Positions 32,558 through 42,382 of a stretch of DNA of 64,000 nt are shown here, in pieces (the stretch's first letter is position 1; every line of letters starts with the position of its first letter). The DNA is from Desulfonema magnum (GTDB lineage Bacteria; Desulfobacterota; Desulfobacteria; Desulfobacterales; 4be13). The stretch covers positions 4,361,633 to 4,425,632 of the forward strand of contig NZ_CP061800.1 of the NCBI RefSeq assembly GCF_017377395.1, in the 5' to 3' direction. Below the pieces are notes generated by a model. The model had not been told where the DNA came from and made no database searches. It was given only the letters and a program-made list of their open reading frames with translations. The translations under genes were made by a program, and so were the position numbers.

Positions 32558-35500
32558 ATGAAAGCAAAAAACAAGATTTTCATCGTAATCGGAGCATTGC
32601 TTCTGTGTTTGTGCTTTTGGGGCGGCCCGGCATGGGCTGATCCATGTAATCCGGATGACCCTGATTATGACCCGGCGGCCATTTGTGACCCCTGTGAATC
32701 ATACGATCCGTGGACGGATGATCCCTATGATATCGAGTGCGGTCCTTGTTATTATGATTCAGATGATATTTATTGCGACCCTTGTAATCCCGGAGGGTAT
32801 GTTTACAATGCGACCAATCCTGATTGCGGTATTTATACCGGAAAAATTCACGGACAGGTGCTTCTGCCTGATGAATCTCCTGTACCATATGCCCAAGTTT
32901 ATGCTTACACGGCCGACTATTTCCACAGTGCCGATGTTCAGGCAGATGAGCAAGGTAATTTCAGCCTCACTGAGCTGGCCGAGGCTCTGTGGTTAATTTA
33001 TGCAGTACCGCCTTATGAGGATGACACATACAGCGCATACAGCGTTTCCGAAGAGGCGGACCTGGAAATCGCAGAAGGTGAAATTCTGACGCTGGACGGG
33101 CCGCTGGTGCTGACACGTCGTGATACTGATACCCGCGGAACCGGGAAGATCACAGGTATGGTAACAGATTCCCTCGGCAATGGCGTGCCATATGCCCAGG
33201 TTTATGCTGATAATACTGACTATTCTGATTCAGCATACACCGAGGCAGGCGAGGACGGGAGTTTTACGCTTACTGATTTGGCTGACGACACTTGGATTAT
33301 CCAGGCATGGCCCCCTGATAATGAGGACTATTCAACTTATGACGGGTCCGAAGCCAAAGAAGTCACAACGGCCGGCGATACTGTGGCACTGGATACCTCG
33401 CTGATGCTGATGTCCTCTGATCTCGTTACCTTGCAAATTGAAGGACAAGTCACCCTGCCTGACGGAAGTCCCGTGTCAGGTGCCTATGTTGAGGCTGAAA
33501 GCGACGATTATTTCGGTTATGCTGATACCGAGACGGATGAGAACGGCAATTTTTTACTGACGGATTTATATGAAGGGACATGGATCATTTATGTTTATCC
33601 CTCTTCCGAAGACAAATATAATGCTTACAGCTCACCCGAACCGAGAGAAGTGTATGTTTCTGCCGGAAACTCTCCGGAACCCATTAAAATAGAATTGCCG
33701 GCTCCTCTCAAAAGTATTTCCGGCACGGTGATTCATGAGGGAGAAACAAAACCTGCTGTGGAGGTTGTAGCGGTAAACTGGGACGCAGATGAATTCAAAT
33801 CAGTCCTCACTGATGACAGCGGTAATTTTCAAATGCAGGTAAATAGCGGCGAATGGGAAGTCTGGGTAGAACCGGGGGAGGCTACGGAGTGGATCGCGCC
33901 TGAATCAGAATGGGTCGCTTTTTCCGATGATGCCGCCGGAGATGCGGAAGAACTGACCATCGCCCTGGGTGCGCGGGATAATCTGTTCGGTTCCCTGAGT
34001 GGCAAGGTATTGGGTTCTGATGGTAATCCGCTCACCAGCGACAAAGAACGTAATAAGGCTGTTACCATCGAAGTGTTTGATTTGATGAGCCAAACTTACT
34101 ATGAAACCAATTTGAATGCCCAGGGAGCGTTCTTTCTGTCCTTACCCCCGGGAACCTATGAAATGGCGATATCGCTTGATCCCAGGAAATATCCCGGATA
34201 TATGACCCCGAGCTTACCGTGGTTTGATATTGAAGCCGGAGAGGAAAAGGTTTTGGATGATATTCGCTTGGAGACCCGGGGGATATCTGTCCGAGGCACT
34301 GTGAAAAACGCCGCGGGGGAGGGTGTTTCCGGAATTTTTGTGGATGCTTGGCAGTTGGATGGCGAAGAGTGGTTTTATACCCAGACAGATGCCAAAGGCA
34401 ACTACAACATCAGACTGTCTTCCGGAATATGGGTGATAGAGCCTTATCCGGATGAAAATTCCGGCTATATCTTCACGGGTTCGCCGCAGGAAGTGGAGCT
34501 GTCCGAGGACCATTCGGAACGGATTAATTTTGTATTGGAAGATACTGGTCATACCATCACCGGCACGGTTGAGGATACGGAAGGAAACCTGCTGACAGAT
34601 GTGAATGCATGGGCCTACGCCCGTCCTGAGAACAATCCGAGCCCTGTCTCCGACGCCCTGGTGGAAAATGGTACGTTCACGCTAAATATTCCCGCAGACA
34701 TAAAAGACACACTTCAGATCGGTCTCTATCTCCATCCGCGAAGTAAGTATTCTCTTGTGGAAGAGACCACGTATTCAAACAGCCGTTCATCGTTTAGGGC
34801 GACAAAGGCGTTGAATACAGCCGAAGCCGCCATCAGGGAGATGATCCCCTATGAACAGTCTGTAAATATGGAACAACGCTCTGCCAGAAATAACGGGTCG
34901 GTCAAGATCAGGCTGACAACGAACAAATCCTTTATCCGCGGATATGTGAAAAACGCCCTGACCGACGAAGCAGTGACAGATGTTTCAGGGGTGATCTTTG
35001 CCACATCCGGCGACGCGAGCGGTGCCTTCCAAATGGCTGAAATTGACACCAGCGACGGCAGTTTTGAAGTATCCGTGTCAGGAGGCACATGGCATCTGAG
35101 TTATCTCCTCGACACAGGGAATTACATACCCAGTCCCACTGAACCGATTCAGGTCACGGTGGTTAAAAATGAGCAGGCCACCAAGGATATTGCGCTCATC
35201 CCCCTGGAAGACAGCGTCTCTGGCCAGGTGGTGGATCCCTACGGAAATCCGGTGTTTAATACCTGGGTGGAGGTCAGGGCCATGGAATCTGGAAAAATCA
35301 TCCATGAATATCAGGTCAGTACCGGATCAGATGGTGAATTCAATGCGCTCATACCAGCAGCAACGGGAAATCTGAGAAGCTGTACATACAGAGTTTGTGT
35401 GACCACTGCAAAGGCGAACTGCGGAGGAACAAGCAACTCATGCTTCAAAGAGAGCAAACAATGGTGTAAGGATAATTGCGGTCGAAAGAGAAACTCCTCT

Positions 35501-36490
35501 TTGGAGGGATTTGTCCTGGAGCTGCGTGAGGCGAATATTTACTTGGAAGGAAACGTTTTAGATGAGGACGGGAAGACGCCTGTAAAGGGAGCGTTTGTTT
35601 CAGCTTACAGCGGAGATGGTCAGAAAGCCGACGGTTACACAGATGAAAATGGCATCTATCGTCTGCAAATAGCGCCCGAGGATGATACTGAGGGAAGCAC
35701 TTGGAAACTGAGCGCCACCTACAAACAGGCAGGTGATACGACCAACTATCGAAGTGATGAAAAAACGGCTGACACATCGGGAGGGGTTGACACGGTCGCA
35801 GGACCGCAACTTGTTCTGAAGCGTATGGGGAAGCTGCCGCCATCGGAAACCCATGAATTTGGTGTGGAAGAGGGCTGGAGTTACACACTTTCCGATGGTA
35901 CCCAGGTTCAGATTCCCGCGAATGCCATACGCACTTTGAAAAAAGAGGCCAAGATCACCATCGAACCCCGGATCAGCGGACTGCCCAGCAACGCGAATTA
36001 TCGCACCATCAATTACGGATATGATATTGTTCTCTACGAAAAGGGAACGGCCAAGGAAATCGCTGAAGACTTTAGTGAGGATGTCCTGCTGACTCTCCGT
36101 TATACTGACCAGCAGATATCGGAGTCAGGTATCAATGAGGCCAATATTCGCCCCGCATATTTGGTGGAAGGGACCAGTTCCTGGAAACTGATAAAGAATT
36201 TTACGCTCGACAAGGACGCCAACAAAATCACTTTTCCCACGGATCATTTTTCCACATGGGCACTGGTGGCTGCAAACACTGAAAATACATCTGTCTCCCC
36301 TGATATAGAAGCCGGTGATGTGAATGGTGACGGAAATATCGGACTGGGGGACGCGATTCAGGCTTTGCAGATTTTTACAAAAATGTCATCCTCTGCTGCT
36401 TATAAAGAAGCCGATATTAACGGAGATGAGAAGATCGGGTTGGAGGAAGTTATTTATATTTTCAGAAAACTCATGGAATCCAAATCGTAA
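32558..36490 (+). CDS. Large secreted protein with carboxypeptidase-regulatory-like repeats and dockerin
   Basis: 1310 residues. A signal peptide (1-27, ending AWA-DP) is followed by a Cys- and Asp-rich region with several CxPC motifs (about 28-90). Then come at least three close copies of a CarboxypepD_reg-like beta-sandwich (GKIHGQVLLPDESPVPYAQV, GKITGMVTDSLGNGVPYAQV, LQIEGQVTLPDGSPVSGAYV) and more diverged ones. A ZU5-like region (GWSYTLSDGTQVQIPANAIR) precedes a C-terminal type I dockerin-like pair of calcium loops (GDVNGDGNIGLGDAIQALQI and ADINGDEKIGLEEVIYIFRK). A cell-surface or extracellular scaffold or adhesin is likely. It lies between TpsA and TpsB and may use the same secretion context; no cohesin is in the window. 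Confidence 0.88.
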   Translation: MKAKNKIFIVIGALLLCLCFWGGPAWADPCNPDDPDYDPAAICDPCESYDPWTDDPYDIECGPCYYDSDDIYCDPCNPGGYVYNATNPDCGIYTGKIHGQVLLPDESPVPYAQVYAYTADYFHSADVQADEQGNFSLTELAEALWLIYAVPPYEDDTYSAYSVSEEADLEIAEGEILTLDGPLVLTRRDTDTRGTGKITGMVTDSLGNGVPYAQVYADNTDYSDSAYTEAGEDGSFTLTDLADDTWIIQAWPPDNEDYSTYDGSEAKEVTTAGDTVALDTSLMLMSSDLVTLQIEGQVTLPDGSPVSGAYVEAESDDYFGYADTETDENGNFLLTDLYEGTWIIYVYPSSEDKYNAYSSPEPREVYVSAGNSPEPIKIELPAPLKSISGTVIHEGETKPAVEVVAVNWDADEFKSVLTDDSGNFQMQVNSGEWEVWVEPGEATEWIAPESEWVAFSDDAAGDAEELTIALGARDNLFGSLSGKVLGSDGNPLTSDKERNKAVTIEVFDLMSQTYYETNLNAQGAFFLSLPPGTYEMAISLDPRKYPGYMTPSLPWFDIEAGEEKVLDDIRLETRGISVRGTVKNAAGEGVSGIFVDAWQLDGEEWFYTQTDAKGNYNIRLSSGIWVIEPYPDENSGYIFTGSPQEVELSEDHSERINFVLEDTGHTITGTVEDTEGNLLTDVNAWAYARPENNPSPVSDALVENGTFTLNIPADIKDTLQIGLYLHPRSKYSLVEETTYSNSRSSFRATKALNTAEAAIREMIPYEQSVNMEQRSARNNGSVKIRLTTNKSFIRGYVKNALTDEAVTDVSGVIFATSGDASGAFQMAEIDTSDGSFEVSVSGGTWHLSYLLDTGNYIPSPTEPIQVTVVKNEQATKDIALIPLEDSVSGQVVDPYGNPVFNTWVEVRAMESGKIIHEYQVSTGSDGEFNALIPAATGNLRSCTYRVCVTTAKANCGGTSNSCFKESKQWCKDNCGRKRNSSLEGFVLELREANIYLEGNVLDEDGKTPVKGAFVSAYSGDGQKADGYTDENGIYRLQIAPEDDTEGSTWKLSATYKQAGDTTNYRSDEKTADTSGGVDTVAGPQLVLKRMGKLPPSETHEFGVEEGWSYTLSDGTQVQIPANAIRTLKKEAKITIEPRISGLPSNANYRTINYGYDIVLYEKGTAKEIAEDFSEDVLLTLRYTDQQISESGINEANIRPAYLVEGTSSWKLIKNFTLDKDANKITFPTDHFSTWALVAANTENTSVSPDIEAGDVNGDGNIGLGDAIQALQIFTKMSSSAAYKEADINGDEKIGLEEVIYIFRKLMESKS

Positions 36491-36513
36491 AGCAATTTTT
36501 TCACTCTCCTGAT

Positions 36514-36569
36514 CCTTCTCTTATCAGCCATTTCCGTTAGTTTCTGACGCGAGATGGCTGATAAGAAGG
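36514..36569. terminator. Inverted repeat after the dockerin gene
   Basis: CCTTCTCTTATCAGCCAT and its complement ATGGCTGATAAGAAGG enclose about 22 bases, starting 24 bases after the stop codon, followed by ATATTTTTCTCTCC. It could be a transcription terminator. Confidence 0.45.
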
Positions 36570-37204
36570 GATATTTTTCTCTCCTGCTCCCTTTTCTTAC
36601 AAGCCATTCCTGTAATTCTGATAATTTTTTATAATTTTCTAAAAACAACACCACAAAAAACTTGCTTATATGAATGATTGATAATATATAAAATAAATTT
36701 TTTAAGAAAATATTCGGAGAGGCATAATATTCGATTTTTTCTGAGGGATTTAGGGGATGGCCGATTAAGCCCTGTAAGGGCGGCATATTTGCAGCAACAG
36801 GTTCGCAGGCCCCCCGCCAAATCCCGCAGGGGGGCATGTTTGCCTGCCGTCACAATATGTCGCCTCTGCGGGGCTTTTTACCGGCCCGCATGATGAATTC
36901 TACAAATATGCCGCCCCTGCGGGGCTTTTTACCGACCTCCTCTAAATCCGTTATCATTATGATTTTTTTAATAAATCGGTTTGCTGAATAATTTTTTTTG
37001 TTTTTTTTTGTACCACAGAGGAGGTGAGCCTTGATTTAAACGAGGGAGAATCTGTGTCCATATGACCTGTTTCTCAGTTTAAACATGTTGGTATTAAAAA
37101 ATATTTCCACTAGTCTGGACGGACGAACAGCAGTATGATGCTTTTATAATTAATTTTATCAATAAAAGATGTTATCAAAAACAAGGTGTGCGGAACTTGC
37201 AGTT

Positions 37205-37360
37205 TCAGCAGATCGAAAAGTTTCCGGACTGTATGCGGGACTGCAAAGAAACCCGGGGGTTTTCTCAGGACAAGGGCCCCTCACGGCCGTAAAAAACCGG
37301 GTTTCTCCCATGTCCGTCGTGTCCGCTCTGTGACAGCCCGGAAACTTTTCGAGCTGCTGA
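37205..37360. mobile_element. MITE family C, intact copy
   Basis: 156 bp. Ends TCAGCAGATCGAAAAGTTTC and the inverse (GAAACTTTTCGAGCTGCTGA). The core is an AGAAACCCGGG hairpin like that in family B, although the termini differ. Compare 18101-18235 and 48409-48736. Confidence 0.8.
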
Positions 37361-37631
37361 GTTTGGCAAATTGAATCCTTGCCGGGAGGGCGGCGAACTG
37401 TGAGACTGTGAGTTCGGCACGCCGGAAGTCGGACTGTGTATTTCCAATAATCAGCAGATCAGAAGTTTTTCGTGACAAAAGGAGTGCAAAAAACCGCTTC
37501 GCTCTATTTTTGCACTCCGGAAAAGAAAAGATTTTCGACCTGCTTATGATATCCGATAAATAAGTGGTTGAGAGAAAGGCAACCTTCAAAATGTATCGTT
37601 TTCGATCAATTTTGTAAATCAGGTGACTTAT

Positions 37632-39314
37632 TTGAAAAGAGGATTGACAATAGTGCTGATCATGAGTGTTTTTTTTATTTGCACAGGAACGGCCGCTTCG
37701 GAAGATTCCTCGCCGGCCGCAGAGATTTCTGACCAGGCTCAGAAAGCTCATGACCAGACGCCCGCTGTTTTGCCGCCCATTGAAGAGAATGAAACCCAGT
37801 TGTCCTCTGTCGGAAAAGTATATGTGAAAAAATTTAAGTTAGAGGGCAATGCAATTTTTTCTGATGAGGACCTGACCCCGATTACCTCGCCTTATGAGGG
37901 CCGTGAAATAACCGCTGAGGAGTTACAGGAAGTCAAAAACAAGTTGAGCGGCTATTACTATGTGAACGGATATGTCAACTCCGGAGCGATTATTCCCGAC
38001 CAGAAAGTGGAAAATGGCATTATTCTTTTGAATATTATTGAAGGAAAACTTTCTCAGACAGAGATTTCCGAAAACACCTGGCTTCGCACCGGCTATATTC
38101 TCAGTCGGCTGGACCTCGCAACAAAAGACGGGAAACTTCCGTTTAATGTCAATGTCATGCAGGATCATTTAAAGCTTCTGAAACAAGACCCCCGTGTGAA
38201 AAATATTCACGCGGATTTCGCTCCCGGGCTTGAACGGGGAGAGGGGATTCTTAACGTTCAGGTGGAGGAGGCAAGACCCTATCATTTAACGCTCAGATTT
38301 AATAATCATAATTCCCCCAGCATCGGCCCCTATCGCGGCGAAGCGGAACTTCAGCACCTCAACCTTACCGGCTGGGGGGATTCTCTGACTGCCCAGTATG
38401 CCCTGACCGAGGGTCTGGATGATTATTCAGTGAACTACACCGTCCCGCTGACCCGCCGGGATACAACCCTCTCGTTTGATTTTGACCGTTCTGAATCGGT
38501 TGTCGTGTCAGAAGCCTTTGAAGAGTTGGATATCAAAAGTGATACCACAACCTATGCAGCGGCATTACGCCATCCCTTTTACAAGAGCCTTTCCAGCGAA
38601 TTTGCAATGGGAATCAGATTTGAAAAACGCCATACAGAAACATCCCTTCTGGGAAGAGGTTTCGCTTTTCCTGATTCAGGCGCGGACGAGGAGACAGGGG
38701 AGACTGACTTCACCATGATACGTTTTTCTCAGGAATGGGTGAACCGAAGTCTTGTGCAGGTGGTCGCTGCCTACTCAAGTGTGAATATGGGAAATGTGGA
38801 CGAAGGAAAATATGAGGGCGGATTTTTCACCTGGGTGGGACAGTTCCAGTGGCTCAGACGCCTCAGACTGTTCAACAGCCAGTTATTATTCAGCCTTAAT
38901 ATGCAGCTTTCCGACAGTTCGCTTATCTCTGCTGAAAAATTTGCCATTGGCGGGTCATCCACCGTCCGAGGCTACAGAGAGAATCAGATGACCCCGGACA
39001 ACGGTCTGACAACATATCTTGAATGGCGGATTCCTGTAATGCAATTGAAAATACCGGGCCTGAGCAAAGGACCTAACGACGGAACTTTTCAATTATGTCC
39101 GTTTTTTGACTTTGGCAAAGGCTGGAATACCGAGAGTAACGACCCTGATCCGGATAATATTTACAGCGCCGGAATCGGAGCCAGGTGGTCCGTGAACGAA
39201 AGGATATCCGCTGAAATTTACTGGGGAGAATCTCTGAAAGATGTCGAAGAATCCGGTGAATACGATATCCAGGATGATGGTGTGCATTTTCAGATCAATG
39301 TGGGGCTGTTTTGA
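37632..39314 (+). CDS. TpsB outer-membrane translocator (ShlB/FhaC family)
   Basis: About 560 residues. I choose the TTG at 37632 because AGGTGA lies 6 bases before it; a GTG at 37623 overlaps that site. A signal peptide (KRGLTIVLIMSVFFICTGTAAS) is followed by a short linker and a POTRA_2 domain (VKKFKLEGNAIFSDEDLTPI, GYVNSGAIIPDQKVENGIIL), a second POTRA (GEGILNVQVEEA) and a 16-strand-type barrel. The conserved VRGY motif is in SSTVRGYRENQM, and the last residue is Phe. It recognises the TPS domain and translocates TpsA across the outer membrane. It is separated from tpsA by the dockerin gene. Confidence 0.93.
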   Translation: MKRGLTIVLIMSVFFICTGTAASEDSSPAAEISDQAQKAHDQTPAVLPPIEENETQLSSVGKVYVKKFKLEGNAIFSDEDLTPITSPYEGREITAEELQEVKNKLSGYYYVNGYVNSGAIIPDQKVENGIILLNIIEGKLSQTEISENTWLRTGYILSRLDLATKDGKLPFNVNVMQDHLKLLKQDPRVKNIHADFAPGLERGEGILNVQVEEARPYHLTLRFNNHNSPSIGPYRGEAELQHLNLTGWGDSLTAQYALTEGLDDYSVNYTVPLTRRDTTLSFDFDRSESVVVSEAFEELDIKSDTTTYAAALRHPFYKSLSSEFAMGIRFEKRHTETSLLGRGFAFPDSGADEETGETDFTMIRFSQEWVNRSLVQVVAAYSSVNMGNVDEGKYEGGFFTWVGQFQWLRRLRLFNSQLLFSLNMQLSDSSLISAEKFAIGGSSTVRGYRENQMTPDNGLTTYLEWRIPVMQLKIPGLSKGPNDGTFQLCPFFDFGKGWNTESNDPDPDNIYSAGIGARWSVNERISAEIYWGESLKDVEESGEYDIQDDGVHFQINVGLF

Positions 39315-39346
39315 GAATTGAAAATTGAGAATTGAAAATTGAAAAT

Positions 39347-39496
39347 TAAGTACCTGATAAAAAGTTTTTTATATATTTTTTTTTACGAACAGCGGAGAAA
39401 CCCGGCTTTTTCCGTCACGGGCCGCGAATCCTTCCGGTAAAAAAAAGCCGGGTTTCTTCTCCGGGAAGATATCGGAAACTTATGGTTAGGTACTTA
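39347..39496. mobile_element. MITE family B (TA-flanked), copy b
   Basis: 150 bp, TAAGTACCTGATAAAAAG to TTAGGTACTTA, same orientation and hairpin core as copy a. It lies between the TpsB and CHAT genes, flanked by GAAAATTGA and GGAATTA simple repeats. Confidence 0.87.
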
Positions 39497-39579
39497 GGAA
39501 TTAGGAATTAAGAATTGAGAACCGAAAACTCGATGCATTATATCATTTTCAATTTTCAATTCCCAAACGAGGGTGGCAT

Positions 39580-41922
39580 ATGAACAAAAAGTATATCTTC
39601 ATTTCTATCTTCATTTTTTATTTGTTTTTTTTATGTGTTACAACAAACGCTATGGGTGCGGATACTGCTGTAAGACAGTTGATTGCCAGGGGAGAAGCGT
39701 TCTTTCAAAAGGGCGATTTTGAACATGCGGCACTGTCCTGGGAGCAGGCGTTAGGTCTTTCAGATTCAGAAAAAGAACCGGGAATATATTTGGACACAGC
39801 AACGCATCTGGCAAATGCTTATCAATCCCTTGGATATCACCGAAAGGCGTTGACACTTCTTGGCTCTGTTCTCACCATTGTTGAAAAAAATGACGATCTG
39901 TCCCGTAATGCTTTGTTTTTCAACGGCCTGGGAGACCTTCATCTTTCTCTCGGCAATATAAAACAGGCCGCGGATTATCTGACCAAAGCCATGGAGAAAG
40001 CTCGTTCGGCAAAAAGCCCTCATGTTTTGGCAGTTGTTTTAAATAATGTGGGAAATACGCTTTCTGCAAATGAAGAATATGAAAGCGCAATAGCGGCATA
40101 TGAGGAATGTCTCAAAGTGATTCAGGAACTTGAGGCATCTGAGATGCCTCAGATGTCCCAGAATTTTGAAATACCTGATCGTTTGAAATCAAAGGTTCTG
40201 ATGAATTCGGCCCGTGCCGCGTTTCTGAGTCATAAATACAAGGATAGTGCGTCAGCATTGGCCTATGCCCTGACGGAGATCAAAAGCCGGCCGGATTCCC
40301 GAAGTAAAGCATCGGATTTCATTTCTTTGGCGCTGCTTTTTCGAGAAACTGAATGGCATCCGGAGAAGCCTGACAATGACCTGAAAACTAGCGTTTATTA
40401 CGCTTTAAATGAGGCAATGCGGATCGCCAAAGATATTCGTGAGCCTTGTATTAATTCCTACGCTTACGGATATATGGGGCAGTTATATGAAGATGAGGGC
40501 CGCTATTCGGACGCCATGAAACTGACCCGAAGCGCGATATTTTTTGCCCAGCAGGGAAATTTTTCTGAAATTTTATATCTCTGGCAATGGCAGATGGGAA
40601 GATTATTCAAAGCCAAAGGCGATATTAAAAATGCGGTCAAGTTATATAAAGAAGCCATAACGACACTGAACCCCATTCGTCAGGAATTCTTCAGGGGATT
40701 TCGCATCCCGCGGGACGCATTTAATGAAAAGGTAAAACCTGTCTATCTGGAGCTTGCGGGACTGTTACTCGGTCAGGCTGAGAAGATAAAGGAGGAGGCA
40801 TCCAAAGAAAGCAGACTCAGGGAAGCCAGAGACACGATGGAGCTTCTGAAATCGGCTGAATTGCAGGACTTTTTCGGAGATGAATGTGTCACAGCCCTGC
40901 GCAGAAAGGATACCAAAATGGATCGCTCTCCGCCTCATACTGCCATGATTTATCCGATTTCTTTTCCGGACAGGCTGGTATTATTGCTGACGCTGGCGGA
41001 CGGTCTGAAACAGGTCATCGTACCGGTTGACGCTGTTCTTCTCAGACACGCAGTGACACGATTCCGCAGGCAGCTGCAGATCCGTCCGAATAACCGCTTT
41101 TTGCATGACGCACGCCGGCTCTACAACTGGCTGATACGTCCCATTGAGTCTGAATTGATCATCCGCAAGGTGGACACTCTGATTGTCGCACCTGACGGCG
41201 CGTTTCGTCTGATCCCCTTTTCCACACTGCACGACGGGGAACAATTCCTTGTGGAAAAATACGCGATCGGGACCATCCCAGCGATAACCCTCACTGATCC
41301 CAAACCCATGGATCAGGAAAATATTGAGATTCTTCTCAGCGGTCTTTCCGAAGGCGTGCAAAATTTTTCTCCGCTGCCCAGCGTGCCGGCAGAACTGCGG
41401 GATATCAAGGCGATAATGGGGGGCAAAGTGGTGTTGCAGGATGCAGAATATACGATTGATAATCTGACCCGGGAATTTAAAAGCAAGGCATATTCTGTTG
41501 TCCATCTGGCGACTCACGGCATCTTTGGCGGCAGTCCCGGGGAAAGCTTTCTGCTAAGTTACGACAGCAGGCTGACCATGGACGGCCTTGAGCGACTTAT
41601 CGGCCTCGGAAGATTCCGGGAACAGCAGGTTGAATTACTGACCCTGAGCGCGTGTCAGAGCGCTCTGGGAAATGAGCGTGCCGCGCTGGGGCTTGCCGGT
41701 GTCGCGGTGAAAGCAGGCGTGAGAAGTGCTGTCGCGACATTATGGTTTGTGGATGATGAGGCCACGTCTTTGGCAATACGCGAATTTTACCGGCAGCTCA
41801 GGCGTCCTGATACTTCAAAAGCAAAAGCCCTGCAAAATGCGCAAAAAAAACTTATTTCCCAACCGAGGTATTGGCATCCTGCTTACTGGGCTCCGTTTTT
41901 GCTCATTGGGAATTGGCTTTAG
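39580..41922 (+). CDS. Exported TPR-CHAT domain protein (putative caspase-like protease)
   Basis: 780 residues after GAGGGTGGCAT. A signal peptide (about 1-26, ending AMG-AD) is followed by tetratricopeptide repeats (about 30-390: AFFQKGDFEHAALSWEQAL, HLANAYQSLGYHRKALTLL, and others) and a C-terminal CHAT domain (about 455-780). The caspase-fold dyad is visible: H646 in VVHLATHGIFGG and C692 in LLTLSACQSALGNERAALGL. The end matches the CHAT hallmark GVRSAVATLWFVDDEATSLA. CHAT proteins are caspase/separase-like peptidases with roles including defence. Here the signal peptide and TPS neighbours suggest a periplasmic or surface job, perhaps maturation or release of the exoprotein. That role is inference. 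Confidence 0.9.
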   Translation: MNKKYIFISIFIFYLFFLCVTTNAMGADTAVRQLIARGEAFFQKGDFEHAALSWEQALGLSDSEKEPGIYLDTATHLANAYQSLGYHRKALTLLGSVLTIVEKNDDLSRNALFFNGLGDLHLSLGNIKQAADYLTKAMEKARSAKSPHVLAVVLNNVGNTLSANEEYESAIAAYEECLKVIQELEASEMPQMSQNFEIPDRLKSKVLMNSARAAFLSHKYKDSASALAYALTEIKSRPDSRSKASDFISLALLFRETEWHPEKPDNDLKTSVYYALNEAMRIAKDIREPCINSYAYGYMGQLYEDEGRYSDAMKLTRSAIFFAQQGNFSEILYLWQWQMGRLFKAKGDIKNAVKLYKEAITTLNPIRQEFFRGFRIPRDAFNEKVKPVYLELAGLLLGQAEKIKEEASKESRLREARDTMELLKSAELQDFFGDECVTALRRKDTKMDRSPPHTAMIYPISFPDRLVLLLTLADGLKQVIVPVDAVLLRHAVTRFRRQLQIRPNNRFLHDARRLYNWLIRPIESELIIRKVDTLIVAPDGAFRLIPFSTLHDGEQFLVEKYAIGTIPAITLTDPKPMDQENIEILLSGLSEGVQNFSPLPSVPAELRDIKAIMGGKVVLQDAEYTIDNLTREFKSKAYSVVHLATHGIFGGSPGESFLLSYDSRLTMDGLERLIGLGRFREQQVELLTLSACQSALGNERAALGLAGVAVKAGVRSAVATLWFVDDEATSLAIREFYRQLRRPDTSKAKALQNAQKKLISQPRYWHPAYWAPFLLIGNWL

Positions 41923-41968
41923 TTCCGTTTTTACCTGGGGGGAAGAAGTTTTCAAGGAGTTATTAAAT

Positions 41969-42382
41969 GCTGAATTCCATAAATAAATGTCCGGACGGAA
42001 TGAACAGTAATTTTATGTGATCCGAGCTGCCGCCTTCGCCACAAAGACACAAACACACGAAAAAAACACAAAAAAATTTCATGAGACTTTGTGCCTTTGT
42101 GTCCCGGTGGCAAATATAAGTACCCTGTCAAAAGTTTTTTATACATCTTTTTTTCTGTGAACGGCGGAGAAACCCGGCTTTTTCGTTCACGGGAGGCGGA
42201 TCCTTCCGGGAAAAAAGCCGGTTTTTTCTTCCGGGCAAATATCGAAGACTTATGGTCAGGTACTTAATTTACCTGATTTTGCGCAGTCGCGGGCTGAGTC
42301 ATGCGGAACAGATTCGCAGTCTGTTCAGGCACAGTTTTAAAAATTGCGCCGCAACTCGGACATTATTTATGGAATTCAGCAC
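41969..42382. mobile_element. Composite inverted-repeat element (family G) carrying MITE B copy c
   Basis: The 414-bp element starts TGCTGAATTCCATAAATAA and ends with the inverse (TTATTTATGGAATTCAGCA). It contains a CACAAAGACACA-type repeat (about 42030-42112) and a complete family B MITE (42117-42266). The right 80 bp (from ATGCGGAACAGATTC) matches 52054-52134. The right end abuts the stop codon of the kinase gene at 42382. Confidence 0.7.
42117..42266. mobile_element. MITE family B (TA-flanked), copy c
   Basis: 150 bp, TAAGTACCCTGTCAAAAG to CAGGTACTTA, hairpin core AGAAACCCGGCTTTTTCG. Same orientation as copies a and b. Nested in the family G element at 41969-42382. Confidence 0.85.

Larger units (their letters stand above)
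36491..37631. other. Repeat-rich gap before the TpsB gene
   Basis: 1.1 kb without a gene. It contains a long hairpin (36514-36569), family F repeats with several copies of GCCGCCCCTGCGGGGC-type hairpins (about 36745-36955), a family C MITE (37205-37360), and GAGTGCAAAAA repeats (about 37480-37520). Confidence 0.65.
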
